Part shown: piece by piece, positions 34,899 through 44,220 of the stretch | How the letters are laid out: each line of letters starts with the position of its first letter | Position numbering within the stretch: the stretch's first letter is position 1 | Assembly: GCA_944320985.1 (NCBI GenBank) | Contig: CALUJN010000025.1 | Coordinates: 1-59,897, forward strand | Direction of reading: 5' to 3' | Length of the DNA: 59,897 nt | From: an uncultured Alistipes sp. | GTDB lineage: Bacteria > Bacteroidota > Bacteroidia > Bacteroidales > Rikenellaceae | Translations under genes and position numbers: made by a program | Notes under the pieces: model-generated | Database searches by the model: none | The model's input: only the letters and a program-made list of their open reading frames with translations | Told to the model about the DNA's origin: nothing

Positions 34899-34980
34899 TA
34901 GAGGAGAGGAGCAAGTGAAAGCAACCGACAAAAAAGATTGAGTCGGCATATAACCAATACGAAAAACAAGCCGAAGAATC

Positions 34981-35631
34981 CTAAAAGCGGTTTTCCAAAC
35001 CGCTCACCGAGGTATAGACAACTTTCTTTGTCTCGAAGAAGGGATCGTCGAAGAATTCCGAAATCGAATAGAGCCGCCACCGTTTGCCCGTGCGAGCCAG
35101 CTCCTCGGCCAGATCGCCGCCCTTCAGGTAAAGGATGCCGTTGGGCAAAGTGCCTTTCTGTCCCGGCTCGATCTTCTTCCAGATCCACGAGACGAACTCC
35201 GGCATCGCCGTTACAGCCCGCGAAACCACGTAGTCGAAGCGCTCCTGCAGTGTCTCGACCCGCACGCACCGCGGCGTCACGTTCTCCAGACCCAGACTCC
35301 GTGCCACACCCTCGACCACCGTGATCTTCTTGCGGATCGAGTCCGCCGCCGTAAAGTGCGCCTCCGGGAAGAGGATCGCCAGCGGAATCGACGGAAAGCC
35401 GCCTCCGCATCCCACATCGAGAATCCGTGCCCCGGCATCGAACCGGCAAACCTTCGCAATAGCCAGCGAATGAAGCACATGACGCACATAAAGTTGATCG
35501 AAATCCTTGCGCGAAACCACATTGATCTTCGCATTCCACTCGGCATAGAGGTCGTACAATGCGGCAAGACGCTCTCGCTGAAGGGCGTCGAGTTCAGGAA
35601 AGTATTCGTAGATCTTCTCCAGGTCGGTCAT
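34981..35631 (-). CDS. rsmG: 16S rRNA (guanine527-N7)-methyltransferase RsmG
   Basis: The 216-residue Rossmann-fold enzyme uses SAM to methylate G527 of 16S rRNA. The SAM motif is ILDVGCGGGFPSIPLAILFP, preceded by NVVSRKDFDQLYVRHVLHSL, both RsmG hallmarks; YVVSRAVTAMPEF follows. The ATG at 35631 fits the family; an upstream start at 35697 would add a basic tail that overlaps the sigma-factor gene. Its 3' end faces the repeat array. Confidence 0.95.
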   Translation of the reverse strand: MTDLEKIYEYFPELDALQRERLAALYDLYAEWNAKINVVSRKDFDQLYVRHVLHSLAIAKVCRFDAGARILDVGCGGGFPSIPLAILFPEAHFTAADSIRKKITVVEGVARSLGLENVTPRCVRVETLQERFDYVVSRAVTAMPEFVSWIWKKIEPGQKGTLPNGILYLKGGDLAEELARTGKRWRLYSISEFFDDPFFETKKVVYTSVSGLENRF

Positions 35632-35674
35632 CGTCGTTTCTGTTTTTTCGGTTCGGATTCGCCGCCGGGCTCCT

Positions 35675-36238
35675 TCACCGGCTCTCGCCCTCGGCAATCA
35701 GGCGGCACATCTGCTCCCGGGCCCGGTGGATCTGCGTCTTCACAGTCCCCAACGGCAGCGAAAGTTTCGCCGCAATCTCCTCGTAGGAGTATTCGTCAAA
35801 GAAGCGCATCACGATCAGCTGCCGATAGCGGGGGGCCAATCGTTCGAGGTAATGTTCGATCTGCGTCCGCTGCTGCAGGTTGATGACACTCTCCTCCGGA
35901 GTCGGAGCATTCGAGGCCGGAGCCGCAAAACGATCGTCGATCGACAGATCATCCTGCCGACGGCGCACGAAGTCAATGAACGTGTTCCGCGCAATCGTGT
36001 AGACCCATTGTCCGAAGGTATAATCCTTGCTATAGCGATGCAGGTTGATATAGACCTTGATGAAGGTCTCCTGCAACAGATCGTCGGCATCGTTCGTGCC
36101 TCCGAGCCGCTGCACGAAGAGACGGTGAATCGCATCCCGATAGCGGTTGAACAGATACTCGAAGGCCGTATCGTCCCCCTGGAGCGTCCGTACCACCAGA
36201 TCCCGGTCTTCGGCTACGATATAGTCGGCTATCTCCAT
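35675..36238 (-). CDS. ECF-type RNA polymerase sigma factor
   Basis: The 187-residue protein has sigma region 2 (AFEYLFNRYRDAIHRLFVQR, DADDLLQETFIKVY, WVYTIARNTFIDFVRRR) and region 4 (YRQLIVMRFFDEYSYEEIA, LPLGTVKTQIHRAREQM). No anti-sigma factor or SusC/D pair is adjacent, so the stimulus and regulon are unknown. The ATG at 36238 overlaps the end of the upstream glycosyltransferase gene by ten bases, indicating one operon, with rsmG 43 bases downstream. Confidence 0.92.
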   Translation of the reverse strand: MEIADYIVAEDRDLVVRTLQGDDTAFEYLFNRYRDAIHRLFVQRLGGTNDADDLLQETFIKVYINLHRYSKDYTFGQWVYTIARNTFIDFVRRRQDDLSIDDRFAAPASNAPTPEESVINLQQRTQIEHYLERLAPRYRQLIVMRFFDEYSYEEIAAKLSLPLGTVKTQIHRAREQMCRLIAEGESR

Positions 36239-37383
36239 ACCCGATCGTCCCGACGCAACAACATTATGCCCAAAGCCGCCGCCCACAGCGGACTCAACAG
36301 ATCATACAGGAAGTAACGCCCCGCAATCCGCTCCTCACCCAGACGTCGGGCAATGCGGCGAACCTCCCACGCCACGATACCGTAGCGGAGCAGCACCAGA
36401 AACGCCACACCAAGCTTGTACTCCAACGGCATGACCGCCAGACCGCAGATCGCCGTCAGGAAAAAGAGACTCCGCGAGCCCAACTCCCAGCGAACGTAGC
36501 TCTTCACCCCCGACGGGTAGAAGCGGAACGAGGAGCCGTAATAGCGCAACTGGCTCATCCACCACCCCAGGCCGCCCCAGGTCTTCTCACGAAGCGTAGC
36601 TCGCGGCGAAAGAATCACGCTCACATTGTCGCGCGTCATGACACGCTGCATGAAGAGATCATCCTCACCGATATTCATATTCAGGTGGTCGAAGCCGTTG
36701 ACGCCGAAATAGAGACGTTTGGTAAAACCCAGGTTGTGGAGCGTACCCCGATAGGCGCGGTTCCGCACCGCACGCGCAAGCCACTGGGCCGAATGCATCA
36801 TCCGCCACGTCCGCATCAGGTAGTTCGCAAATCCCTTCCGGCGCTCGATCCCGCAGTATCCCACAACGATCTCTCCGCGCATGAAGCCCTTGGCCATCAA
36901 CGTCAGCCAGCGATCCGTCTGCGGGATCGCATCCGTCGAGGTGAAGATCAGATGTTCGTAGTGCGCCGACTTGATCCCCACGTTGAGCGCCATTTTCCGC
37001 GAAATCGGAAAGCGGGGATCCAGGTGGATCTTCGTCGTCGTAATCTGAGGAAACGACTGTTTGAGGCGCGTCAGATCCTCATAAAAGTCCGTATCGTGCC
37101 CCACGTAGACGATCACCACCTCGAAATCGGGGTAGGCCTGCGCCAGAATCAACGGAAGGCGCTCCTCGACAAACGAGTAATCCTCCGAGAACAACGGAAC
37201 CACAACCGACACCGGAGGCTCCCGGTCAAGCGTCACCGCCCGACGGTTGTTCTTGTAGCCGGAGATCCGTCCGTAAACAAAAATATAGTAGTAGAGCTGT
37301 ACGCCGAACATCAAAAGCAGGAACCCTGCAAGCGCAAGCCCCTCCCAGCCATAGCCAGCCAGAATTTGTTCGAAGATCTGCAT
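36229..37383 (-). CDS. Membrane glycosyltransferase, family 2
   Basis: The 384-residue protein has an N-terminal membrane helix (about 15-37), a GT-A domain (PPVSVVVPLFSEDYSFVEER, then FTSTDAIPQTDRW as the metal-binding region and NIGEDDLFMQR as the base region), and two or three C-terminal helices. It probably adds a sugar to a membrane-linked acceptor in cell-surface polymer or lipid synthesis; donor and acceptor are unknown. It shares a 59-bp divergent promoter region with tgt and overlaps the sigma-factor gene downstream. Confidence 0.87.
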   Translation of the reverse strand: MQIFEQILAGYGWEGLALAGFLLLMFGVQLYYYIFVYGRISGYKNNRRAVTLDREPPVSVVVPLFSEDYSFVEERLPLILAQAYPDFEVVIVYVGHDTDFYEDLTRLKQSFPQITTTKIHLDPRFPISRKMALNVGIKSAHYEHLIFTSTDAIPQTDRWLTLMAKGFMRGEIVVGYCGIERRKGFANYLMRTWRMMHSAQWLARAVRNRAYRGTLHNLGFTKRLYFGVNGFDHLNMNIGEDDLFMQRVMTRDNVSVILSPRATLREKTWGGLGWWMSQLRYYGSSFRFYPSGVKSYVRWELGSRSLFFLTAICGLAVMPLEYKLGVAFLVLLRYGIVAWEVRRIARRLGEERIAGRYFLYDLLSPLWAAALGIMLLRRDDRVWR

Positions 37384-37399
37384 ATTGACAAAATATGCG

Positions 37400-37407
37400 C
37401 AAAGATA
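37400..37407 (-). promoter_or_regulatory. -7 box (TATCTTTG) for the glycosyltransferase operon
   Basis: An exact TAnnTTTG match 17 bases from the start codon, so the leader would be only about 10 bases. It faces the tgt box 14 bases away. Confidence 0.5.
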
Positions 37408-37420
37408 CGAATATTTTGTG

Positions 37421-37428
37421 TATTTTTG
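37421..37428 (+). promoter_or_regulatory. -7 box (TATTTTTG) for tgt
   Basis: An exact match ending 15 bases before the tgt ATG; the leader would be about eight bases. The two divergent boxes leave little room for separate -33 elements. Confidence 0.5.
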
Positions 37429-37442
37429 CCGAATAGATACGT

Positions 37443-38573
37443 ATGAAATTTACCCTGCAACATAAAGACCCCGCCTCCCGGGCCCGGGCCGGTGAGATCA
37501 TCACCGACCACGGGAAGATCCTTACGCCGATCTTCATGCCCGTAGGAACCGCTGCGACCGTCAAGGGAATCTTCCACCGAGATGTCCGCAACGAGGCTCA
37601 TGCACAGATCATTCTGGCAAACACCTACCACCTCTATCTGAGACCCGGCATGGAGATCATCGAACGGGCCGGCGGCGTGCACCGCTTCTCGACCTGGGAC
37701 GGTCCGATGCTTACCGACAGCGGAGGATTTCAGGTCTTCTCCCTGGCCGACTGCCGCAAACTCAAGGAGGAAGGGTGTCATTTCCGTTCGCACATCGACG
37801 GATCGAAGCACCTGTTCACCCCCGAAAGCGTCATCGACACCGAACGCACGATCGGTGCCGACATCATGATGGCCTTCGACGAGTGCCCGCCCGGAGACGC
37901 TCCGCGCGAATACGCCGCCAAGTCGCTGGCGCTCACCGAACGCTGGCTCGACCGCTGCTTCAACCGCTATCATCAGACCTCACCCAAATACGGGCACTAC
38001 CAGGCGTTGTTCCCCATCGTCCAGGGATGCACCTATCCCGACCTGCGGGCCCACGCCGCCGAAAACGTCAAGCAATACGACGCCGACGGATATGCCATCG
38101 GCGGACTGGCCGTCGGGGAACCCACCGAGGTGATGTACGAAATGATCGAGGTGGTCAACGCCATCCTCCCCGAAGACCGTCCCCGTTATCTGATGGGGGT
38201 CGGTACGCCGGTCAATATCCTCGAGGGTATCGAACAGGGCGTCGACATGTTCGACTGCGTGATGCCCACACGAAACGGACGGAACGGCCAGCTCTTCACC
38301 GCCGAAGGCATCATCAACATCCGCAACAAAAAGTGGGAGGACGACTTTTCACCCATCGACCCCGACGGAACGGCTTTCGTCGATACGCTCTACTCGAAGG
38401 CCTATCTGCACCACCTGTGCGTCTGCGGAGAGATGCTCGCCGCGCAGATCGCCTCCCTGCACAACATCGCATTCTATCTGCGACTCGTCGGCAAAGCCCG
38501 CAGCCATATCCTCGCCGGCGACTTCCTCCCCTGGAAAAATGCCATGGTCGAAAAACTCACAAGAAGACTCTGA
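37443..38573 (+). CDS. tgt: tRNA-guanine transglycosylase (Tgt)
   Basis: The 376-residue TIM-barrel enzyme swaps guanine 34 for a queuine precursor in tRNAs with GUN anticodons. It shows TDSGGFQVFSL, the GGLAVGEP motif and the MFDCVMPTRNGRNGQ region with the nucleophilic Asp. The usual zinc-binding CxCxxC segment before the AYLHHL motif is replaced by DPDGTAFVDTLYSKAYLHHL (about residues 308-327), with no cysteine triad. I believe this is shared by other Bacteroidota enzymes. It is followed after three bases by an LptF/LptG permease, a conserved arrangement. Confidence 0.94.
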   Translation: MKFTLQHKDPASRARAGEIITDHGKILTPIFMPVGTAATVKGIFHRDVRNEAHAQIILANTYHLYLRPGMEIIERAGGVHRFSTWDGPMLTDSGGFQVFSLADCRKLKEEGCHFRSHIDGSKHLFTPESVIDTERTIGADIMMAFDECPPGDAPREYAAKSLALTERWLDRCFNRYHQTSPKYGHYQALFPIVQGCTYPDLRAHAAENVKQYDADGYAIGGLAVGEPTEVMYEMIEVVNAILPEDRPRYLMGVGTPVNILEGIEQGVDMFDCVMPTRNGRNGQLFTAEGIINIRNKKWEDDFSPIDPDGTAFVDTLYSKAYLHHLCVCGEMLAAQIASLHNIAFYLRLVGKARSHILAGDFLPWKNAMVEKLTRRL

Positions 38574-38576
38574 CCG

Positions 38577-39680
38577 ATGAAAATCCGCTTCCCCGGCTTC
38601 AAGATCCTGGACCGGTACATACTCGGGAAATTCCTCTCCACCTACTTCTTCGCCATCGCGATGATCATCGTCATCGTCGTGATCTTCGACTATGCCGAAA
38701 AAATCGACGACTTCACGGCCACGCACGCCCCGATGAAGGCCATCCTGCTGGAGAATTACCTCAACTTCATCCCCTTCTTCATCAACCAGTTCAGCGGCCT
38801 GTTCACCTTCATCGCCTGCATCTTCTTCACCTCGAAGATGGCCTATCAGACCGAAATCGTCGCCATGTTGTCCGGCGGCATGTCGTTCCGCCGGCTCATG
38901 TGGCCCTACTTCCTCGGTGCTCTGATCATCGCCTCGCTGTCGCTGACCCTCAACCTTTGGGTCATACCCCGTTCGCAACGACGCGTCATCGCCTTCCAAC
39001 AAGAGTACATCCCCAAAAAACAGAACACCCGTTACGACCGGCATATCTACCGGCAGATCGAACCCGGAACCTTCGCCTACATCCGCGGTTACAACGGCAA
39101 CTCCCGCCAGGCCTCGTTTTTCGTCCTGGAACGGTATGAAGATGGCTCGATGGTCCGCTCTCTGGAGGCCGCAGACGCCCGTTTCGACCCCGAAACCAAA
39201 CGATGGACGGCACCACGCTACACCAAACGCGAATTCGGAGCCGACGGCAGCGAATCCTTCGAACAGTTCCGGAATCTCGACACGCTCATCAACCTCGAGG
39301 TCGCCGAACTCGGTGCGATCAATGACCTGATTCAGACCATGAACATCACCGAACTGAACGAGTTCCTCGAGCAGCAAAGGGCCAAAGGATCCGACTCGAT
39401 CAATATCATCGAGGTCGAAAAACATGCCCGATACGCCTATCCCCTCTCGACCTTTATCCTCACACTGATCGGAGTCTCTCTCTCCTCACGCAAGGTCCGG
39501 GGTGGAACCGGACTCCACATCGGAATCGGAACGGGTCTCTGTTTTTCGTACATCCTCTTCAACCGTTTCTTCGAAGAGTTCGCAAAGAGCGGAACCCTCC
39601 CGACGGGACTTGCCGTATGGCTGCCCAACATCATCTATCTCTTCATTGCCGTCTATCTCTATCAGAAAGCGCCGAAATAG
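38577..39680 (+). CDS. LptF/LptG family LPS-transport permease
   Basis: The 367-residue protein has three N-terminal helices (to about residue 130), a periplasmic jellyroll domain (about 135-265) and three C-terminal helices with SSRKVRGGTGLHIGIGTGLC, the YjgP/YjgQ layout. These permeases, with the ATPase LptB, extract LPS from the inner membrane and hand it to the periplasmic bridge. Whether it fills the LptF or LptG position cannot be told. It lies three bases after tgt and ten before the PASTA gene. Confidence 0.92.
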   Translation: MKIRFPGFKILDRYILGKFLSTYFFAIAMIIVIVVIFDYAEKIDDFTATHAPMKAILLENYLNFIPFFINQFSGLFTFIACIFFTSKMAYQTEIVAMLSGGMSFRRLMWPYFLGALIIASLSLTLNLWVIPRSQRRVIAFQQEYIPKKQNTRYDRHIYRQIEPGTFAYIRGYNGNSRQASFFVLERYEDGSMVRSLEAADARFDPETKRWTAPRYTKREFGADGSESFEQFRNLDTLINLEVAELGAINDLIQTMNITELNEFLEQQRAKGSDSINIIEVEKHARYAYPLSTFILTLIGVSLSSRKVRGGTGLHIGIGTGLCFSYILFNRFFEEFAKSGTLPTGLAVWLPNIIYLFIAVYLYQKAPK

Positions 39681-39689
39681 TTCCGAATC

Positions 39690-40658
39690 ATGCAGAAACC
39701 CGCCAGTCTTATCGCACGTCTCAAGGAGCACAGACTCCTGTGGAATCTCCTGCTCATCGCCGCGATCATCCTCGCAATGGCCGTCGCCGCCCATCTGCTC
39801 ATGCAGATCGGAACCCGGCACGGTGCCCGTCGCACGGTCCCCGATTTCTCGGGCATACAGCTCCGCGACGCACAGCAGATCGCCCGCAAATACGACCTCG
39901 AACTGCAGATCAACGATTCGCTGTTCGTCCCCGCATACGAGGGCGGGATCATCCTCGACCAGCTTCCCGAAGGGGGTGTCGAGGTCAAGCCCGGGCGCAA
40001 GGTCTACATCACGATCAACTCCTTCCGGCAGAAGATGGTGCCGGTGCCCTATGTCGCCGGACGATCCCTCCGGCAGGCCAAGAACATGCTCGAAATCGCC
40101 GGACTCGGAATCGACGAACTCATCTACCGTCCCGACATCGCCACAAACTACGTCCTCGAAGAGTACTGCGACGGAAAACCCGTCTCACAGAACTCCCGAC
40201 TGGAGGCCGAAATGGGCTCGGGTGTCACGCTCTACGTCGGGGTCGAGGAGGGATATGCCACAACCGTCGTTCCGCAAGTGGTCGGACAACCGCTCACGCA
40301 GGCTAAAAGCCGGCTCTGGGAACTCGGGCTCAACATCGGGCGCATCGACTTCGACGAGGGGATCAACCTCCTCAACCAAAAGGATGCCCGGGTATACATC
40401 CAGATCCCCGGGGCAGAACACTCCGCAGCGCTCGGATCCCGGGTCGACCTGCGGCTCACGCTCGATGCGGAGAAGGTCTCGAAACATCGCACCGAAGCCG
40501 AAAAGCAAGCCGCAGCCGTCGCCGAAGCCCGGAAGGCCGAAGAGCAGCTGGAAGCGGATTCATTGAGCCGGATCTCACTCGAAGAGGCGTTGAACGAGTC
40601 GGCCGCAAGTGAAAGTCCGGCACAGCCAGACGATAACAACGAAGGATTTTTCGACTGA
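39690..40658 (+). CDS. PASTA-domain membrane protein
   Basis: The 322-residue protein has one membrane helix (LLLIAAIILAMAVAAHLLM), then three PASTA domains (about 48-115, 116-185 and 186-260), each with VPxxxGxxxxxAxxxL spacing (VPDFSGIQLRDAQ, VPYVAGRSLRQAK, VPQVVGQPLTQAK). A charged C-terminal tail follows. PASTA domains bind peptidoglycan or muropeptides; here there is no kinase or transpeptidase, as is usual in Bacteroidota. Its stop overlaps the next start by one base (TGATG). Confidence 0.9.
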   Translation: MQKPASLIARLKEHRLLWNLLLIAAIILAMAVAAHLLMQIGTRHGARRTVPDFSGIQLRDAQQIARKYDLELQINDSLFVPAYEGGIILDQLPEGGVEVKPGRKVYITINSFRQKMVPVPYVAGRSLRQAKNMLEIAGLGIDELIYRPDIATNYVLEEYCDGKPVSQNSRLEAEMGSGVTLYVGVEEGYATTVVPQVVGQPLTQAKSRLWELGLNIGRIDFDEGINLLNQKDARVYIQIPGAEHSAALGSRVDLRLTLDAEKVSKHRTEAEKQAAAVAEARKAEEQLEADSLSRISLEEALNESAASESPAQPDDNNEGFFD

Positions 40659-41767
40659 TGAACGCCGGGCAACATATCGACGACCGACAAATGGAAACAC
40701 TCCCCGTCGAACCCGAAGCGTTCCCGACGGAATCCGAAGACGAGGAGGAGGCGGGGCTCTACGAGCACTTCGCCGTGACGGCCGACAAGGGACAGACTCC
40801 GATGCGGCTGGACAAGTTCCTCACCGTGAGGATGGAGCACTGTTCGCGGAACCGGATCCAGGCCGCCGCCGACAGCGGCAACATCCTGGTCAACGGAAAG
40901 GCCGCCAAGTCAAGCTACAAGGTCAAACCTCTGGACCGCATCCAGATCGTGCTGCCCTATCCGCGGCGTGAAACGGAGCTCGTGGCCGAAAACATCCCGC
41001 TCGACATTCCCTATGAGGACGAACATCTGCTCATTGTCAACAAACCCGCCGGAATGGTCGTCCATCCCGGAGTGGGGAACTCCACCGGAACGCTCGTAAA
41101 TGCCCTGATGTACCACCTCAACGCCCAGGGCATTCCGGCCGAGGAGCAGAACCGGGCCGGACTGGTCCACCGCATCGACAAGAACACATCGGGGCTGTTG
41201 GTGATAGCCAAGGACGAACAGACCCATGCGCGGCTGGCCAAGCAGTTCTTCGACCACACGATCCAGCGGCGTTACGTCGCCCTGGTGTGGGGCAACTTCG
41301 ACGAGGACGAGGGAACCATCACGGGAAACATCGGCCGAAGCCCCAAAGACCGGCAAAAGATGTATGTCTTCGCCGACGGCTCGGACGGGAAACACGCCGT
41401 GACCCATTGGAAGGTGTTACGCAGATACGGGTATGTGACCCTTGTGGAGTGCCGCCTCGAAACGGGCCGCACCCATCAGATCCGGGTCCACATGGCCTGG
41501 ATCGGTCATCCGCTCTTCAACGACGAACGCTACGGCGGCGACCGCATCCTCAAGGGCACGACCTTTGCCAAATACCGGCAGTTCATCGAAAACTGCTTCA
41601 ACGTGATGCCCCGGCATGCACTCCATGCCCGGCTGTTGGGTTTCGAGCACCCGGCCACGCATCAGCAGGTGCTCTTCGACAGCGAACTCCCCGACGACTT
41701 CAAGGCCCTGTTGGCCAAGTGGGATACCTATGTCGCAGGCGGTCGCGGGGCGGAGGAGAACGAATAG
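40658..41767 (+). CDS. RluA-family pseudouridine synthase (RluD-like)
   Basis: The 369-residue protein has an acidic N-terminal tail of about 45 residues, an S4 RNA-binding domain (MRLDKFLTVRMEHCSRNRI), and the catalytic domain with GLVHRIDKNTSGLLVIAK, where Asp is the nucleophile, and ETGRTHQIRVHMAWIGHPLF. RluD makes pseudouridines in 23S rRNA helix 69; RluD-like is the best fit, not proven. It follows the PASTA gene with a one-base overlap. Confidence 0.92.
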   Translation: MNAGQHIDDRQMETLPVEPEAFPTESEDEEEAGLYEHFAVTADKGQTPMRLDKFLTVRMEHCSRNRIQAAADSGNILVNGKAAKSSYKVKPLDRIQIVLPYPRRETELVAENIPLDIPYEDEHLLIVNKPAGMVVHPGVGNSTGTLVNALMYHLNAQGIPAEEQNRAGLVHRIDKNTSGLLVIAKDEQTHARLAKQFFDHTIQRRYVALVWGNFDEDEGTITGNIGRSPKDRQKMYVFADGSDGKHAVTHWKVLRRYGYVTLVECRLETGRTHQIRVHMAWIGHPLFNDERYGGDRILKGTTFAKYRQFIENCFNVMPRHALHARLLGFEHPATHQQVLFDSELPDDFKALLAKWDTYVAGGRGAEENE

Positions 41768-41846
41768 CGTTCCGGACAGCCGATCGAAAAACAAATAACG
41801 ACAAAATCCCCGACATGGGGCTTTGCATAACCTGCACATTGCAAAA

Positions 41847-43679
41847 ATGTTTCTGCCGACAACCAGCAAGGAGGTCCGCGAACGCGGATGGGATCAACTG
41901 GACGTGATCCTCTTCTCGGGAGATGCCTACATCGACCATCCGGCCTTCGGGCCCGCGGTCGTGGGGCGCTTGCTCGAGGCGGAGGGGTATCGCGTCGCAA
42001 TCGTTCCGCAGCCCAACTGGAGAGACGATCTGCGCGACTTTACCAAGCTGGGAGCTCCGCGGCTCTTCTTCGGGGTCACGGCTGGGGCCATGGATTCGAT
42101 GGTCAACCACTACACGGCCAACCTCCGGCTGCGTCACGACGACGCATACACCCCCGGTGGGAAGGCGGGATTCCGACCCGATTACGCCGTAACGGTCTAT
42201 GCGCAGATCCTCAAAAGGCTCTATCCCCACGTACCGGTCGTAATCGGAGGAATCGAGGCCTCGCTCCGGCGTCTGACACACTACGACTACTGGAGCGACC
42301 GGCTGAAACCCTCGGTGCTCGTCGAAAGCGGCGCCGACCTGCTGATCTACGGCATGGGCGAACGTGTCATCCAGCAGGTCGCCCGTGCCATGCGCAACGG
42401 ATACAACGCCAAGCTGTTGCGCAAGATCCGGCAGGTGGCCTTCCTGGCCGACGAGGGGTATGTCGCGCGGCTCGATCCCGAGCGCACGATCCGGCTCCAC
42501 TCGTTCGAAGAGTGTCTGCACGACAAGCGCGCCTTCGGCGAGAACTTCACCGTGATCGAAACCCAGAGCAACCTGATGGAGCCCGAAGCCACGCTGGTCG
42601 AGCCCGTCGGCGGGCAATACGTAGTCGTGACGCCCCCCAACACGGCACTTACGACCGAAGAGCTGGACCATTCGTTCGACCTTCCCTACGAACGGGCGCC
42701 CCATCCGCGCTACAACGGTCGAGGTGAGATCCCCGCCTGGGAGATGATCAAATTCTCGGTGAACATCCATCGCGGATGTTTCGGCGGCTGCGCGTTCTGT
42801 ACCATCTCGGCACACCAGGGCAAATTCGTCCATTCGCGCAGCGAACGCTCGATCCTCGCCGAGGTGGAGCGCATCGTGAAGATGCCCGGATTCAAGGGTT
42901 ATCTCTCCGATGTCGGAGCACCCTCGGCCAACATGTACCGCATGGGAGGCCGCGACCGGTCGCTCTGTGCCCGCTGTCGGAGAGCGTCGTGTCTCCACCC
43001 GAAAATGTGTCCGAATCTTGACAACGACCACCGGCCGCTGCTGGAGCTCTATGCCAAAATCCGAAGCGTGAAAGGGATCAAGAAGGCATTCATCGGCAGC
43101 GGGATCCGTTACGATCTGTTCGATGACTCGCCCTATCTGCGCACGGTGCTCGTCCACCACACCTCCGGGCGTTTGAAGGTCGCGCCCGAACACACCGAAG
43201 AGGGTGTTCTGAAGCTGATGCGCAAACCCTCCTTTGCCCTCTTTGAAAAACTGAATGCCGAATTCCAGCACATTTGCCGCGAGGAGTCGCTGCCCTATCA
43301 GTTGATTCCCTACTTCATCTCCTCACATCCCGGATGTACGGAAATGGATATGAAAGCGCTGGCGGAGAAGGTATTGGGGAGGCTGCATTTCAATCTCGAG
43401 CAGGTGCAGGACCTGACACCCACACCGATGACCCTCTCCTCGGTGATGTTCTACACCGGAGAGAATCCCTACACCCGCGAAAAGGTATACGTCGCCCGGT
43501 CGCAGGAGGAGAAGCGACGTCAGAAGAGTTATTTCTTCAGCCGGCAGCCGAGCCGGCGGGGCGAAGGAACGGAGCGAAAAGCCGCCCGAGAAAGCGGCAG
43601 GCGACCGATTCCCGGGAAATCCCGGATAAAAGACGGGTTCCAAGGTACAGGGAAGGTCCCGGGCAAGAAAAAAGGCTGA
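41847..43679 (+). CDS. YgiQ-family radical SAM protein
   Basis: The 610-residue protein has the YgiQ N-terminal domain (GWDQLDVILFSGDAYIDHPA) and a radical SAM core with C311, C315 and C318 (CFGGCAFC), followed by SERSILAEVERI. A Cys-rich stretch (LCARCRRASCLHPKMC) lies after it. The substrate is unknown for the family. The ATG at 41847 fits the conserved start; a TTG at 41823 is in frame. The C-terminal 50 residues are basic and variable. It probably belongs with rluD, 79 bases upstream. Confidence 0.92.
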   Translation: MFLPTTSKEVRERGWDQLDVILFSGDAYIDHPAFGPAVVGRLLEAEGYRVAIVPQPNWRDDLRDFTKLGAPRLFFGVTAGAMDSMVNHYTANLRLRHDDAYTPGGKAGFRPDYAVTVYAQILKRLYPHVPVVIGGIEASLRRLTHYDYWSDRLKPSVLVESGADLLIYGMGERVIQQVARAMRNGYNAKLLRKIRQVAFLADEGYVARLDPERTIRLHSFEECLHDKRAFGENFTVIETQSNLMEPEATLVEPVGGQYVVVTPPNTALTTEELDHSFDLPYERAPHPRYNGRGEIPAWEMIKFSVNIHRGCFGGCAFCTISAHQGKFVHSRSERSILAEVERIVKMPGFKGYLSDVGAPSANMYRMGGRDRSLCARCRRASCLHPKMCPNLDNDHRPLLELYAKIRSVKGIKKAFIGSGIRYDLFDDSPYLRTVLVHHTSGRLKVAPEHTEEGVLKLMRKPSFALFEKLNAEFQHICREESLPYQLIPYFISSHPGCTEMDMKALAEKVLGRLHFNLEQVQDLTPTPMTLSSVMFYTGENPYTREKVYVARSQEEKRRQKSYFFSRQPSRRGEGTERKAARESGRRPIPGKSRIKDGFQGTGKVPGKKKG

Positions 43680-43705
43680 TCCGACAGGTGCGGATCGGCC
43701 TTTTT
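43671..43705 (+). terminator. Terminator of the YgiQ gene
   Basis: The stem aaaggctgatccg / cggatcggccttt (one G-U pair) overlaps the stop codon and runs into five T on the plus strand. Confidence 0.85.
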
Positions 43706-43770
43706 CCAACTCTGAATTGATAACAGCCGTTAACGGCACAGAAAGCAGCCTCGGCGTCCCAGGACAGCAA

Positions 43771-44187
43771 TCACCGCGTCGGGAACGACAGCGTACGGGC
43801 ATCCAGGTAGGCATTCGGGAAGGGGCTCCAGTTCCAGGCCTGACCGTTCGACAAGGAAAAATGCGGCCCCAGACGCAACGTATTGTTGTCGATCACCGTC
43901 ACCCGCGACGGAAGATTCTCGCGCTGGATCTCAACCACCGACGTCATCGAGACCTTCGGCTTCGTCTTCACGGGCGCCATCGTCCGATAATCCGGCCGCC
44001 ACGGCGACAGATGCGCCAACGAATCCGGAAGGGTAAAACCCGGAGTCGTATGACGGAGCACCGTATCCGGTTTGAACGAAATTCTCGATTCCGGCTCCAG
44101 ACGCGGATCCGACTCCCGATTCTGGGCCTCAGCCGCAAACCCCGTCACCAGTGCTGCGGCCATCAACAGGAAGATATGCCTTTTCAT
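43771..44187 (-). CDS. Small secreted protein of unknown function
   Basis: The 138-residue product starts with a signal peptide (MKRHIFLLMAAALVTGFAAE) cleaved probably after AEA. The mature part has 115 residues, is rich in Pro, Arg, Asn and Thr, and shows no domain I recognise. The start at 44187 is chosen so that the signal peptide is at the N-terminus; ten more residues would be possible from 44217. It lies 33 bases after recO on the same strand. Confidence 0.65.
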   Translation of the reverse strand: MKRHIFLLMAAALVTGFAAEAQNRESDPRLEPESRISFKPDTVLRHTTPGFTLPDSLAHLSPWRPDYRTMAPVKTKPKVSMTSVVEIQRENLPSRVTVIDNNTLRLGPHFSLSNGQAWNWSPFPNAYLDARTLSFPTR

Positions 44188-44220
44188 ACTTTCGACGTTT
44201 GTTTTCCTACTCTTCAAACG

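Noticed and set aside
41700-43271. Long minus-strand open frame opposite the YgiQ gene
   Set aside because: The plus strand encodes a clear radical SAM protein with the Cys motif; the antisense frame has no recognisable domain.
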